Assembly (NCBI GenBank): GCA_017307285.1
Contig: JAFKFI010000058.1
Coordinates: 1-63,044 of the forward strand
Direction: 5' to 3'
Origin: Alphaproteobacteria bacterium
GTDB taxonomy: Bacteria; Pseudomonadota; Alphaproteobacteria; Acetobacterales; Acetobacteraceae
Length of the DNA stretch: 63,044 bases
A program made the position numbers and the translations under genes. The notes below the pieces were generated by a model. That model did no database searches. It saw only the letters and a program-made list of their open reading frames with translations, and had not been told where the DNA came from. Below, piece by piece: positions 26,040 to 34,491 of this stretch. Every line of letters starts with the position of its first letter. Position 1 is the first letter of the stretch.

Positions 26040-26834
26040 TCAGCGGCGGGTGCGGAACTTGCGGAATTCCGGTTTACGCTTTTCCAGGAAGGCGGCGATG
26101 CCCTCCATGTTCTCGGCATTGCCGTAGATCGAGGCGAGCAGTTCGCCGGTGGGGAAATACGAGCCGTAGAATTCCTGGTCCGATCCCGCGTTCAGCGCGA
26201 CCTTGGCGATGCGGACGCTCTGCGGGCTTTTGTCGAGGATATCGTTGCACAGGGCGGCGACGTGGGCATCGAGTTCCTCGGGCGGAACGACCGCGTTGAT
26301 GAGGCCCATCTCGAGCGATTCCTGCGCGGTATACAGACGGCACGTGAAGATCATTTCGCGGGCCTTCCGTTCGCCGACATAGCGGGCCAGCAACTGGCAG
26401 GCCCCCCATATTGGGACGCTGCCGACCCGAGGCCCGGTCTGTCCGAACTTGGAATCCGAGGAAGCGACCGACATATCGCAGAACAGGTGTATCTCGTTGC
26501 CGCCGCCGACGCAAAATCCGCGCACCTTGGCGATGATTGGTTTGTCCATCATGCGCATCACGGACGAAAGCGCGAACAACCGGCGAATATGGGTGCGGCC
26601 GATGTCGGGGCTGCGGCCCTTCTGGTCCCCCACATCGCCGCCGGCGCAGAATGCCTTGCCACCGGCTCCGGTCAGGACGACGACGCCGATTTCCGCGTCG
26701 TCCGCGGCCATGTGCATGGCTCGGGTCAGCTCCTCATAGGTTTGCGGCCGGACGGCATTCCGCACGTGCGGCCGATCGATGGTGATCGTCGCGACCCCTT
26801 CCCGCGCCTCGTATTTGATATCCTCGAACCGCAC
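26040..26834 (-). CDS. Crotonase-fold hydratase/ring hydrolase (MenB/BadI-like)
   Basis: A 264-residue crotonase. FCAGGDVGDQKGR and RGFCVGGGNEIHLFCDMSV hold the oxyanion strands; FGQTGPRVGSVPIWG and YVGERKAREMIFTC strongly resemble the MenB/BadI branch rather than ordinary hydratases, so carbon-carbon bond hydrolysis or Dieckmann-type chemistry is possible. It shares the GEKKARE-like and KRKPEFRK signatures with the BadI-like protein at 13093. It is the first gene of a minus-strand operon, with its ATG 141 bases from the divergent transporter gene. A plain enoyl-CoA hydratase is the alternative. Confidence 0.85.
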   Translation of the reverse strand: MRFEDIKYEAREGVATITIDRPHVRNAVRPQTYEELTRAMHMAADDAEIGVVVLTGAGGKAFCAGGDVGDQKGRSPDIGRTHIRRLFALSSVMRMMDKPIIAKVRGFCVGGGNEIHLFCDMSVASSDSKFGQTGPRVGSVPIWGACQLLARYVGERKAREMIFTCRLYTAQESLEMGLINAVVPPEELDAHVAALCNDILDKSPQSVRIAKVALNAGSDQEFYGSYFPTGELLASIYGNAENMEGIAAFLEKRKPEFRKFRTRR

Positions 26835-26975
26835 TGCATTTCCCCCTGTTTGTTTTGCATTTGCTGGCGCTGCAATTCCAGCGCGCTGCGCTATTCCACT
26901 AGACAGAATGCATTCCGCACCGTAGAAAGGCTTTCAATAAAAGTCAACGGCCCACATGGCCGGTGGGGGAACGAA
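26835..26975. promoter_or_regulatory. Divergent control region with GAATGCATTC palindrome
   Basis: This 141-base gap separates the minus-strand hydratase operon from the plus-strand transporter operon, so it should contain both promoters. At 26906-26915 there is a perfect 10-base palindrome GAATGCATTC, and the word ATTCCA occurs twice to its left (around 26874 and 26893). A regulator bound here could control both catabolism and uptake. The IclR-type proteins of the window are candidates; no match to a known consensus is claimed. Confidence 0.45.
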
Positions 26976-28211
26976 ATGTCTTCAGGATATAGGCGCGCTG
27001 ACAGATGGTCCCGTGCCGTGGCCACAATGATCCTCGCCACTCTCGTGGCCGCGGCATCGGTCCCGACGCACGCGCAGGATACAGTGAAGATCGGCGCGCC
27101 GCTCGAACTCAGCGGTCGCTTCGTTGCCTATGGAGCACAGGGCAAGCGCGGCATCGAAATGGCGCTCGCCGCCCACGGCGACATGGCCGCCGGCAAGAAG
27201 ATCGAGGTGCTCTACCGCGACGTGCAAAGCAACAATCAGGTCGCCCTGACCGCCTTCACGGATCTGGTGCAGCAGGAAAAAGTCAATTTCGTCGTTGGAC
27301 CGATCGCCTCGGGGATCGTCGCGGCCTCCGTTCCCGCTTGGCGGGAAGGCAAGCCGCTATGGCTCGTGCCCGGCTCATCCTCGACCCAGCTCGAAGACGC
27401 GATGAAGGGCGAGACCCTGTTCTTCCACACCTATCCATGGGCATACAATTACCATGAAAACGCCGCGGCCGCGATCGCGCAGGCGGCCGGCACGGGCAAG
27501 AAAGTCGTCATCGTCTACTCGGATGGCGGCTACGGTCGCGAACAACTGCCCTGGGCCAAGGAGTTCTATACCAAGGCCGGATTCAACGTGGTCGCGACGG
27601 AGCTCGTCCGCGAGGGTGCCGCGGATCTCAATCCCGTCCTGCAACGCCTCCGCCAGTTGCGGCCGGACGTGCTCGTGGGGATCGTTCAGACCACGGACGG
27701 AATACAACTGGCCAAGCAGATCCAGGTGGCTGGATTGAAGGTTCCCTACCTGGTCGGCACCGCCTATCCGCAGCTAAAGGAATGGGCCGACGCGGTGGGA
27801 CCGGAAGCCGCCGACAAATGGATCGGGATAACAACGTACCTGCCGGGCATGACCCGGCCGGCCGATCCGAATCTCCCGAAACTGTTCCCGGCCATGAGCG
27901 ACTGGGAGACGGCATTCCGCGCCCGTTATCATCGGGAGCCAGAGTTCCTCGACGTCACCAGCTATACGACCGCCATGCTGTTGCTGGTTGCCATCGACCA
28001 GGCCGGCACGACCGACAAGAATGCGGTCGCGCGAAAATTGGCCAGCCTCGACATCATGACGATGCTGGGATCTTCGAAATTCCACCCGACGGCCGGTGGA
28101 GCGGTCCATCAGGCTTTTAGCAAGATGATCGTTTTTCAACGGCAGGGCGACAAGTTCGTGACCGTGTATCCGAACGACGTCGCGAACGGAAAGCTGATGC
28201 CGCGTCAATAG
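26976..28211 (+). CDS. Liv-type ABC transporter substrate-binding protein
   Basis: A 411-residue periplasmic binding protein. Residues 1-34 form a Sec-type signal peptide (RAVATMILATLVAAASVPTHA before QD). The mature part starts with TVKIGAPLELSGRFVAYG and GKRGIEMALA, almost the same opening as the protein at 9558. GGGGGA lies five bases before the ATG at 26976; the frame is open far upstream, but that part is antisense to the hydratase and SDR genes. Permeases and ATPases follow, so this is the dedicated receptor. The ligand is probably an acidic or aromatic catabolic substrate rather than leucine, judged only by context. Confidence 0.92.
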   Translation: MSSGYRRADRWSRAVATMILATLVAAASVPTHAQDTVKIGAPLELSGRFVAYGAQGKRGIEMALAAHGDMAAGKKIEVLYRDVQSNNQVALTAFTDLVQQEKVNFVVGPIASGIVAASVPAWREGKPLWLVPGSSSTQLEDAMKGETLFFHTYPWAYNYHENAAAAIAQAAGTGKKVVIVYSDGGYGREQLPWAKEFYTKAGFNVVATELVREGAADLNPVLQRLRQLRPDVLVGIVQTTDGIQLAKQIQVAGLKVPYLVGTAYPQLKEWADAVGPEAADKWIGITTYLPGMTRPADPNLPKLFPAMSDWETAFRARYHREPEFLDVTSYTTAMLLLVAIDQAGTTDKNAVARKLASLDIMTMLGSSKFHPTAGGAVHQAFSKMIVFQRQGDKFVTVYPNDVANGKLMPRQ

Positions 28212-28217
28212 CACGAA

Positions 28218-28251
28218 GACGCCGGCCGGAGCGATTGGTCCGGCCGGCGTC
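28218..28251. terminator. Perfect 13-bp stem-loop between binding protein and permease
   Basis: GACGCCGGCCGGA (28218-28230) and TCCGGCCGGCGTC (28239-28251) pair perfectly around an 8-base loop, seven bases after the binding-protein stop and 19 bases before the LivH ATG. No T run follows. This position is typical of hairpins that stop exonucleases or partly end transcription, so that the binding protein is made in excess over the membrane parts. Confidence 0.7.
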
Positions 28252-28270
28252 GTCTCCGCAAGGGGGTTCG

Positions 28271-29149
28271 ATGTCCATGCTTCTACAATGCCTCGTCGAT
28301 TCCATTCTTCTGGGTGGCCTTTACAGCTTGATGGCGGTGGGGCTGTCGCTAGGCTTTGGCGTGACCCGCATCATCAATTTCGCATATGGCGAATTTATCA
28401 TGCTTGGTGCTTATGGCGCTTTTTTCTGCTCCTCGCTCGCCGGCATCGATCCGCTGATAGCTCTGCCCGCCGTGGCGATCGGTGTGGCGCTGTTCGCGGC
28501 GATCGTTTTCGAGTTCAGCCTGCGTCGTGTGCTCCGAGCGCCGGCCATCAACCAGATTCTCCTGCTTTTCGGTGTCGGTCTCGTGATCCAGAACCTTGCC
28601 GCAATCCTGTGGACCGGCGACGCGCGTTCGGTCGAGACGCCCTATTCGCTCACCGCCCGGGAGTTCGGCGACATCAACGTGCCAGACGGGCGGATCGTCA
28701 CTTTCCTCGTCGCGACCGTATTGATCGCGGCTCTGCTCTGGTGGCTGCACCGGACGGAGCTTGGTCGCGCCATCCGGGCCGTGGCGCAGAACCGGGATGC
28801 GGCCGTGCTGATGGGCATCAATGTGATGAGGATGTATCTGCTCTCATTCATGCTCAATGCCGCGCTCGGCGCGGCTACCGGCGCCATGGCCAGCTTCCTG
28901 CTGACGGTGACGCCGTTCATGGGCTTTCCCATGCTGATCAAGAGTTTCGCCATCGTCGTGCTGGGCGGTCTCGGCAGCATCCCGGGCACGCTCGCGGGCG
29001 CGTTCCTGCTGGCCTTCGCCGAGACGGCGGTTGCCTATTACGTCCCCGACGGCATCGGCTGGGCCGAAGGTGTCGCCTTCGCGGTCCTGCTGGGCGTGCT
29101 GATTTTTCGTCCGCGCGGCATTCTCGGGCAGGCGGTGGAGGTCGCATGA
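28271..29149 (+). CDS. livH: ABC transporter permease, LivH family
   Basis: A 292-residue polytopic membrane protein with about eight hydrophobic segments, beginning with LVDSILLGGLYSLMAVGLSL and containing the family segment TRIINFAYGEFIMLGAY. The C-terminal AIVVLGGLGSIPGTLAGAFLL is the conserved coupling loop that meets the ATPase. AAGGGGG precedes the chosen ATG at 28271. It ends in an ATGA overlap with the LivM-like gene. Together they form the membrane channel of the importer. Confidence 0.93.
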   Translation: MSMLLQCLVDSILLGGLYSLMAVGLSLGFGVTRIINFAYGEFIMLGAYGAFFCSSLAGIDPLIALPAVAIGVALFAAIVFEFSLRRVLRAPAINQILLLFGVGLVIQNLAAILWTGDARSVETPYSLTAREFGDINVPDGRIVTFLVATVLIAALLWWLHRTELGRAIRAVAQNRDAAVLMGINVMRMYLLSFMLNAALGAATGAMASFLLTVTPFMGFPMLIKSFAIVVLGGLGSIPGTLAGAFLLAFAETAVAYYVPDGIGWAEGVAFAVLLGVLIFRPRGILGQAVEVA

Positions 29150-30141
29150 ACGCCAACAGGGAAAGCGGCTCGCCCACCAGCCTGCCAATCGCGTTGCTGT
29201 GCTATGGCGCGGCGGCTGTCGCGGCCGTCGCATTGCCACTGGCCGGCAGCCCGCTCGCGGTCAACCTGATGCTGCGCGCGGGCAGCATCGTGATGCTGGC
29301 GATCAGTTGGAACCTGGCCGCGAATGCCGGGCTGATTTCGCTTGGTCATTCGACGTTCTGGGGGTTGGGCAGCTATGCGGCCTTGCTGATGGGAAACCGC
29401 TTCGGGTGGCCATTCCTCCCCTCCATCCTGCCGGCCATGGCGCTCGGCGCCGCAGTCGCCGCGCTGCTCGCCGTCATCACCGGGCGGCTTCGCGGCATTT
29501 ATTTCGCCATTGCCACACTGGCGCTGTCGGAAGGTCTGCGCGTCATCGCGGTGATGCTGCCTGACCTGACCGGTGGCGGCGCCGGACTTTTCATCGACCA
29601 GACGCTGCGTCCCGAACCCAGGCTGACGGCGATCGTCACCGCTCTGGGCGCCGTCTGCTTCGCCTTGCTCGCCCATCTGCTGTCGCGCACGCCGTTTCAC
29701 TACGCCTGCCGCGCGATGCGCAACAATGAGCATGCGTCGCAGATGCTGGGGATCAACCCCCTGCGTTTCCGGATCACCGTCCTGGCACTGTCGGGCGCCA
29801 TCGCGGCATTCGCCGGCGGCGTCAACATCTGGTACGGCGGGTTCCTCGACCCGGACATCGGGTTCGACCTGCACATCACCATCCTGGCGCAGATCGGCCC
29901 GATCCTCGGCGGCATCCATACCCTGGCCGGTCCGATCATCGGTGGCCTCGCGACCCTGCTGATCGCGGAACTGACGCGGATGTGGTTCGGCGAACAGGGC
30001 TATAGCCTGCTGGTCTACGGGGCAATCCTGATCGTCTCGATCATGTACATGCCGAACGGCATTTACGGCACGCTGCGCCGGCTTTGCGCGCCCTGGACGA
30101 AGCGGCGCGCCGCGGCCAAAACCGCGCTGGTGGCATCATGA
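29146..30141 (+). CDS. livM: ABC transporter permease, LivM family
   Basis: A 331-residue inner-membrane protein. It has the LivM signature LAANAGLISLGHSTFWGLGSYA (key residues GLISLGHS and GLGSYA), the cytoplasmic loop CRAMRNNEHASQMLGINPLR that contacts the ATPase, and several further hydrophobic segments. The ATG at 29146 overlaps the LivH stop, and its own stop overlaps the LivF ATG, so all are translationally coupled. It pairs with LivH to form the translocation path. Confidence 0.93.
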   Translation: MNANRESGSPTSLPIALLCYGAAAVAAVALPLAGSPLAVNLMLRAGSIVMLAISWNLAANAGLISLGHSTFWGLGSYAALLMGNRFGWPFLPSILPAMALGAAVAALLAVITGRLRGIYFAIATLALSEGLRVIAVMLPDLTGGGAGLFIDQTLRPEPRLTAIVTALGAVCFALLAHLLSRTPFHYACRAMRNNEHASQMLGINPLRFRITVLALSGAIAAFAGGVNIWYGGFLDPDIGFDLHITILAQIGPILGGIHTLAGPIIGGLATLLIAELTRMWFGEQGYSLLVYGAILIVSIMYMPNGIYGTLRRLCAPWTKRRAAAKTALVAS

Positions 30142-30896
30142 CGGCGCTGCTGGAAATCGCCGGCCTGCGCGCCGGATATCAGGAATCGATCGTGCTTGAG
30201 GATATCTCCCTGCAGGTCCAGATCGGCGAGGTCGTCGCCCTTCTCGGTGCCAACGGCGCCGGCAAGACGACGACCATGCGTGTCATCACCGGCCTGATTG
30301 CAGCGCTTGGGGGCACCATCGCGTTCGACGGCGAAGACCTGTCGCGGCTTCGCGCGGAGCGCCGGGTCGATGTCGGCATCGCGCTTTGCCCCGAGGGACG
30401 CCAGGTGTTCCCCAACATGTCCGTGATGGAAAATCTTCTTCTCGGATCATTCTGCCGCCACGCCCGGGCGCGGCGGGCCGCGACGCTGGAACTCGTCCAA
30501 GAGCTGTTTCCCAGGCTGACGGAACGGAGCGCGCAAAAGGCGGGGCTGATGTCCGGGGGCGAACAGCAGATGCTGGCGATTGGCCGCGCCCTGATGGCCT
30601 GCCCGCGCCTGCTGCTTTTGGACGAACCCTCGCTTGGGCTCTCGCCCAGAATGGTGCAACTGGTGTTCGGCGCGGTGGCGAAGATCGCCGAAGCCGGTAT
30701 CAGCATCCTGGTCGTCGAGCAGAACGCACAGGCCGCCTTCAGCGTGGCGCGGCGCGGCTACGTGCTGGCAGGGGGGCGGGTCGCCGCCGCCGGCACCATC
30801 GCCGAGCTGGCGCGGTCGGGACAGGTCGAACAGGCTTTCATCGGAACCGATTTCTTCAAGCGAGAGGGTGCCGCATGCTCGAAGTCCGGCGCCTGA
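30138..30896 (+). CDS. livF: ABC transporter ATPase, LivF family
   Basis: A 252-residue ATPase. Walker A is GANGAGKTT, the Q-loop region contains CPEGRQVFPNMSVMENLL (the LivF hallmark), the signature is LMSGGEQQMLAIGRAL, and Walker B is LLLLDEPSLGLSP. It binds ATP and drives transport as a heterodimer with LivG. The ATG overlaps the LivM stop (ATGA). Its 3' end overlaps the next ATPase gene by 22 bases. Confidence 0.94.
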   Translation: MTALLEIAGLRAGYQESIVLEDISLQVQIGEVVALLGANGAGKTTTMRVITGLIAALGGTIAFDGEDLSRLRAERRVDVGIALCPEGRQVFPNMSVMENLLLGSFCRHARARRAATLELVQELFPRLTERSAQKAGLMSGGEQQMLAIGRALMACPRLLLLDEPSLGLSPRMVQLVFGAVAKIAEAGISILVVEQNAQAAFSVARRGYVLAGGRVAAAGTIAELARSGQVEQAFIGTDFFKREGAACSKSGA

Positions 30897-31612
30897 CAAT
30901 GCGCTTCGGCGGCCTGGTCGCCATCGACGACCTCAGCCTGACCGTCAAAGCGAATCAGTTCCTGGGCGTGATCGGTCCGAACGGCGCCGGCAAGACGACC
31001 TTGCTGAACCTGATCACCGGCTATCTTACGCCGTCAAGCGGTTCGATCACCCTGGAAGGGGCCGCGTTGGTCGGGCGCAAACCGTACCATATCTGCCGCA
31101 TGGGCATTGCCCGCACATTCCAGGTGGTGCAGCCGCTGGCAGAGATGACGGTGCTGGAAAACGCCATGACCAGCGTCTTCTACTCCGGGCCGCACCGGGT
31201 TTCGATCACCCAGGCACGCGATCGCGCGTTCGAGGCGCTGTCACTGGTGGGGCTGGCGGAACAGTCCGGAATGCTGGCGGGCGCCCTGACCCTGGGCAAC
31301 AAGAAAAAGCTCGAACTCGCGCGGGCGCTGGCGACCCGGCCGCGGCTGCTGCTGCTCGACGAGGTGATGGCCGGCTCGCCCCAGAGCGACGTGATCGACC
31401 TGATGCACGTTCTCAGGGCGATCCATGCCAGCGGCACCTCGATCCTGATGATCGAGCATCTCGTTCCGGTCATCCTGGCCCTGGCCGAACATGTCTTCGT
31501 GCTCAATTTCGGCCAGGAACTCTATCAGGGCCGGCCGGAAGACGTCGTGACCCATCCCGAGGTCATCGAATCATACCTCGGCAAACCGCTGACCGCGCTC
31601 GCCGATGCATAG
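30875..31612 (+). CDS. livG: ABC transporter ATPase, LivG family
   Basis: A 245-residue ATPase with Walker A GPNGAGKTT, a long helical insertion (LTPSSGSITLEGAALVGRKP, GIARTFQVVQPLAEMTVLEN) and Walker B LLLLDEVMAG. The signature loop is LTLGNKKKLELARAL instead of LSGGQ, a variation common in LivG proteins. The gene order here is F before G, the reverse of the common order. The ATG at 30875 lies inside the livF 3' end. Its stop overlaps the start of the hydrolase gene by eight bases. Confidence 0.93.
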   Translation: MLEVRRLTMRFGGLVAIDDLSLTVKANQFLGVIGPNGAGKTTLLNLITGYLTPSSGSITLEGAALVGRKPYHICRMGIARTFQVVQPLAEMTVLENAMTSVFYSGPHRVSITQARDRAFEALSLVGLAEQSGMLAGALTLGNKKKLELARALATRPRLLLLDEVMAGSPQSDVIDLMHVLRAIHASGTSILMIEHLVPVILALAEHVFVLNFGQELYQGRPEDVVTHPEVIESYLGKPLTALADA

Positions 31613-32465
31613 CGAAGCGACCATCCCGCCCACGCCGTCCGCCGACGCGCCGGCCACGCGCCTCGGCGGAGCGGCGGTGCGGTCGTTCGGTCATGGTCAG
31701 CCGCTTCTGCTACTGCATGGCGGCGTCGGCTCCTGGACTCATTGGCGGCGCAACGTCGGCGCGCTGGCGCCGCACTTCCGGGTGCATGCCGCAGACCTTC
31801 CCGGCTTCGGCGACGCGCCGGACGTGCCGCGTGGCACCACCCCGGAGGGTTTTCTCGACATCGTGACGGCTTCGTTCGCGGCGCTGGCCAGCCGGGAAGG
31901 ACCGTTGCGGATTGCCGGATTTTCCTTCGGCGCGGCGCTGGGCGCGACGCTCGCCCGCCGGCTGGGCACCGGTTGCGCGGCCTTCGCCGCGGTGGGCCCA
32001 GGGGGCTTTGGCGAGGCGCCGGGGCGCAAGCTCGATCTGCGGCCCGTCCCGCCATCCGGGGACCCGGCCTACCGCGCCGCGATCCGCCACAACCTGTCGG
32101 TGTCGATGATCGCGGATCCGGGCGCGATCGACGATGCGACCGTCGATCTGCATTGCGCGAATCTCGCCCGCGCCCGGTTCGACAGCCGCCGGATTTCTCT
32201 CCGGGCCACGCTGCTCGACGATGTGGCACGGATCGCAGCGCCGGTCATGGCGATCTGGGGCGGCGCCGACCGGCTCGCCTGGCCATCGGTCGCCGACCGC
32301 ATCACCGCCTTGCTGCGCGCGCGGCCGGATGCCCGGATCGAGACGATCCCGGGCGCCGGCCACTGGACCCAGTATGAACGCCCCGCCCCGATCAACGCGC
32401 TGCTGATCGACTTCTTCGGACAACCGCCCGCGTCATCCACCGCCAATCGAGAATTGCCCGAATGA
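31605..32465 (+). CDS. Alpha/beta-fold hydrolase
   Basis: A 286-residue hydrolase. LLLLHGGVGSWTHW provides the oxyanion HGG motif, AGFSFGAALG the nucleophile elbow with the catalytic Ser, PVMAIWGGADRLAWP the acid loop with Asp, and IPGAGHWTQYERP the catalytic His. The fold and motif spacing resemble meta-cleavage-product hydrolases and lactone or enol-lactone esterases. It follows the importer and precedes an enoyl-CoA hydratase, with which it overlaps in ATGA. Opening of lactones made by the Baeyer-Villiger enzymes, or of an extradiol cleavage product, are both reasonable roles, but neither is proven. Confidence 0.88.
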   Translation: MHSEATIPPTPSADAPATRLGGAAVRSFGHGQPLLLLHGGVGSWTHWRRNVGALAPHFRVHAADLPGFGDAPDVPRGTTPEGFLDIVTASFAALASREGPLRIAGFSFGAALGATLARRLGTGCAAFAAVGPGGFGEAPGRKLDLRPVPPSGDPAYRAAIRHNLSVSMIADPGAIDDATVDLHCANLARARFDSRRISLRATLLDDVARIAAPVMAIWGGADRLAWPSVADRITALLRARPDARIETIPGAGHWTQYERPAPINALLIDFFGQPPASSTANRELPE

Positions 32466-33244
32466 CCTATGCCAACATCAAGACTGCCCGCGACGGCGCG
32501 GCATTCCTCATCACGCTCAATCGGCCGGACCGCCGCAACGCGATCAGCGTCGCGACCATGGGCGAACTGACCGAGGCCGCGCGGGAGGCGGATGCGGATG
32601 CGGCGGTGCGCGGCATCATCGTCACCGGCGGGCCGGACTATTTCTCGGCGGGCGCGGACCTCAATGACGCGCTGGCGATTGCCGGTGCCGCCGACGGGCT
32701 AGCCTACTTCAAGCGCTGGCATGCGCTGTGCGACGTTTTCGAGAACCTGTCGAAACCCGTGATCGCCGCGGTCGAGGGGTTCTGCATGACCGGCGGCTGC
32801 GAATTCGCAATGGCCTGCGACCTGCGCGTCGCCGGCGCCGGCGCGAGCTTCGCCATCACGAGCTCGAAGATCGGCACCGTCGCCGGGGCGGGCGGTACAC
32901 AGCGGCTCGCCCGGCTCGTCGGGCCGGCCAGGGCCTTGGAAATCCTGTTCCACGGCAATCCGATCGACCATGAGGAAGCCCACCGCATCGGCCTGGTCAA
33001 CCGGATCGCCCCCAAGGGCGGCGCCATCGAGGAAGCCAAGGCGATGATCCGCGTCTATGAGGAACGCGCACCGCTCAGCCTGGCGTTCGCCAAGCGGGTC
33101 GTGCATCGCGGGTTGCAGATGGATCTCGCCTCGGCCTTGGAGTTCGAGGCGTTCCTTGTGGCGACCATCTATGGCACCGCTGATCGGACGGAGGGCATCT
33201 CGGCCTTCCTCGAAAAGCGCAAGGCGCGGTTCTCAGGTCGGTGA
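32462..33244 (+). CDS. Enoyl-CoA hydratase
   Basis: A 260-residue crotonase. LNRPDRRNAISVATM, VTGGPDYFSAGADLND and VEGFCMTGGCEFAMACDLRV carry the expected oxyanion strands; ITSSKIGTVAGAGGTQRLARLVG (key residues GTVAGAGGTQRL) has Gly-Thr-Gln-Arg as in genuine hydratases, and KRVVHRGLQMDLASALEFEA follows. It hydrates a 2-enoyl-CoA. The ATG overlaps the hydrolase stop, and the TGA overlaps the GTG of the next CoA-transferase, so the gene is in a tightly coupled operon behind the importer. Confidence 0.9.
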   Translation: MTYANIKTARDGAAFLITLNRPDRRNAISVATMGELTEAAREADADAAVRGIIVTGGPDYFSAGADLNDALAIAGAADGLAYFKRWHALCDVFENLSKPVIAAVEGFCMTGGCEFAMACDLRVAGAGASFAITSSKIGTVAGAGGTQRLARLVGPARALEILFHGNPIDHEEAHRIGLVNRIAPKGGAIEEAKAMIRVYEERAPLSLAFAKRVVHRGLQMDLASALEFEAFLVATIYGTADRTEGISAFLEKRKARFSGR

Positions 33245-34491
33245 CCGAGCGGATGATGACCCATCCTTCAGGTCGTCCGGCCACCGCAGCGCTGCCGCTG
33301 GCTGGCATCAAAGTGGTCGATTTCAGTCGCCTGCTCCCTGGCCCGTGGTGCGCCCAGATGCTGGCCGACATGGGCGCGGAGGTGGTCAAGGTCGAACAGC
33401 CCTGCATCGGCGATCCGGCGCGCCACAACCAGCCGGATTACCGTACCGGCAGCGTCTATTTCCACGGCGTCAACCGCGGCAAACGCAGCTTGGCCCTGGA
33501 CCTTGCGGCCCCTGAAGGGCGGGAGGTCGCGCTGCGGCTGATCGACGGCGCCGACGTGCTGATCGAATCCTATCGACGCGGCGTGACCACCCGCCTTGGT
33601 ATCGATGCCGATCAGGCGCGGGTGCGCAACCCGCGCCTGATCTACTGCTCGATCACCGGCTTTGGCCAGGACGGCCCGTTGGCCCCCGTCCCGGGGCACG
33701 ATCTTGTCATCCAGGCCATGAGCGGACTGATGGGGACTCAGCCCGCCGCGCCAGGCGACCCGCCCACCGTGCCCGGCTTCCAGGCCGCCGATTACGCCGG
33801 CGCCACCAGTGCGTTGACCGCTATCCTGGCGGCCCTGCTGCGCCGGCAGCAGACCGGCGAGGGCGCCTATCTCGACATTTCGATGTTCGACAGCTTGTTC
33901 GCCATGCTGAACGTGGTGATGACAGGCGCCCTGGCCCGCGCCGCCGGCAACCATGATGGCCCCTGGATCGAGGTCTGGGGCCGTAATCCCCGCTACGCGA
34001 CCTATGCGACGCGCGACGGCGGGGCGGTGGCCGTCTCCCTGCTGGAAACCCGAACCTGGGAGCATTTCTGCCGGTTCATCGGCCGGGCGGACCTGATTGC
34101 GCCGGACGAGACCCCGAAGGATCGGCACAGCACGCATGGCGACCGCTCGGCGCTGTATCGTTCGACGCTGACCGCCTATTTCGCCAGCCAGGACCGCGAC
34201 GAGGTCGCCGCCCGGCTGCTCGCCGCGGATATCCCGATCTGCCCGGTCAGTACCCCCGACGAGGCGCTCACGCATCCGCATATCGCCGCCCGCGGCCTGG
34301 TCGAGTGGATCGACGATCCGACCCAGGGCCGTATCCCGCGCATCGCCAATCCGCTGTCCCGCACCGGTCTGGCCGATACGCGCGGCCTGACCGCACCGGA
34401 ACTGGGCGCGGATCGCGAAGCCATCCTGGAGGAACTCGGCTATGGCAGCGAACAGCGCCAGGCACTTCGCGCCAAGGGAGTGGTGACATGA
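33241..34491 (+). CDS. Family III CoA-transferase
   Basis: A 416-residue CaiB/BaiF protein if it starts at GTG 33241, which overlaps the hydratase TGA; ATGs at 33253 and 33256 are alternatives. GIKVVDFSRLLPGPW, NRGKRSLALDLAAPEG, YCSITGFGQDGPLAP and TGEGAYLDISMFDS are family motifs, and the nucleophile lies in QAADYAGA (D184). It resembles succinyl-CoA-dependent transferases more than racemases, because the active-site segment is ADYAG. The MmgE/PrpD gene follows with an ATGA overlap. It probably loads CoA on the acid brought in by the upstream importer. Confidence 0.92.
   Translation: MTERMMTHPSGRPATAALPLAGIKVVDFSRLLPGPWCAQMLADMGAEVVKVEQPCIGDPARHNQPDYRTGSVYFHGVNRGKRSLALDLAAPEGREVALRLIDGADVLIESYRRGVTTRLGIDADQARVRNPRLIYCSITGFGQDGPLAPVPGHDLVIQAMSGLMGTQPAAPGDPPTVPGFQAADYAGATSALTAILAALLRRQQTGEGAYLDISMFDSLFAMLNVVMTGALARAAGNHDGPWIEVWGRNPRYATYATRDGGAVAVSLLETRTWEHFCRFIGRADLIAPDETPKDRHSTHGDRSALYRSTLTAYFASQDRDEVAARLLAADIPICPVSTPDEALTHPHIAARGLVEWIDDPTQGRIPRIANPLSRTGLADTRGLTAPELGADREAILEELGYGSEQRQALRAKGVVT

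Noticed and set aside
25620-26975. Long upstream extension of the binding-protein frame at 26976
   Set aside because: It is antisense to the SDR and hydratase genes, and the signal peptide starts at 26976 behind a good ribosome site.
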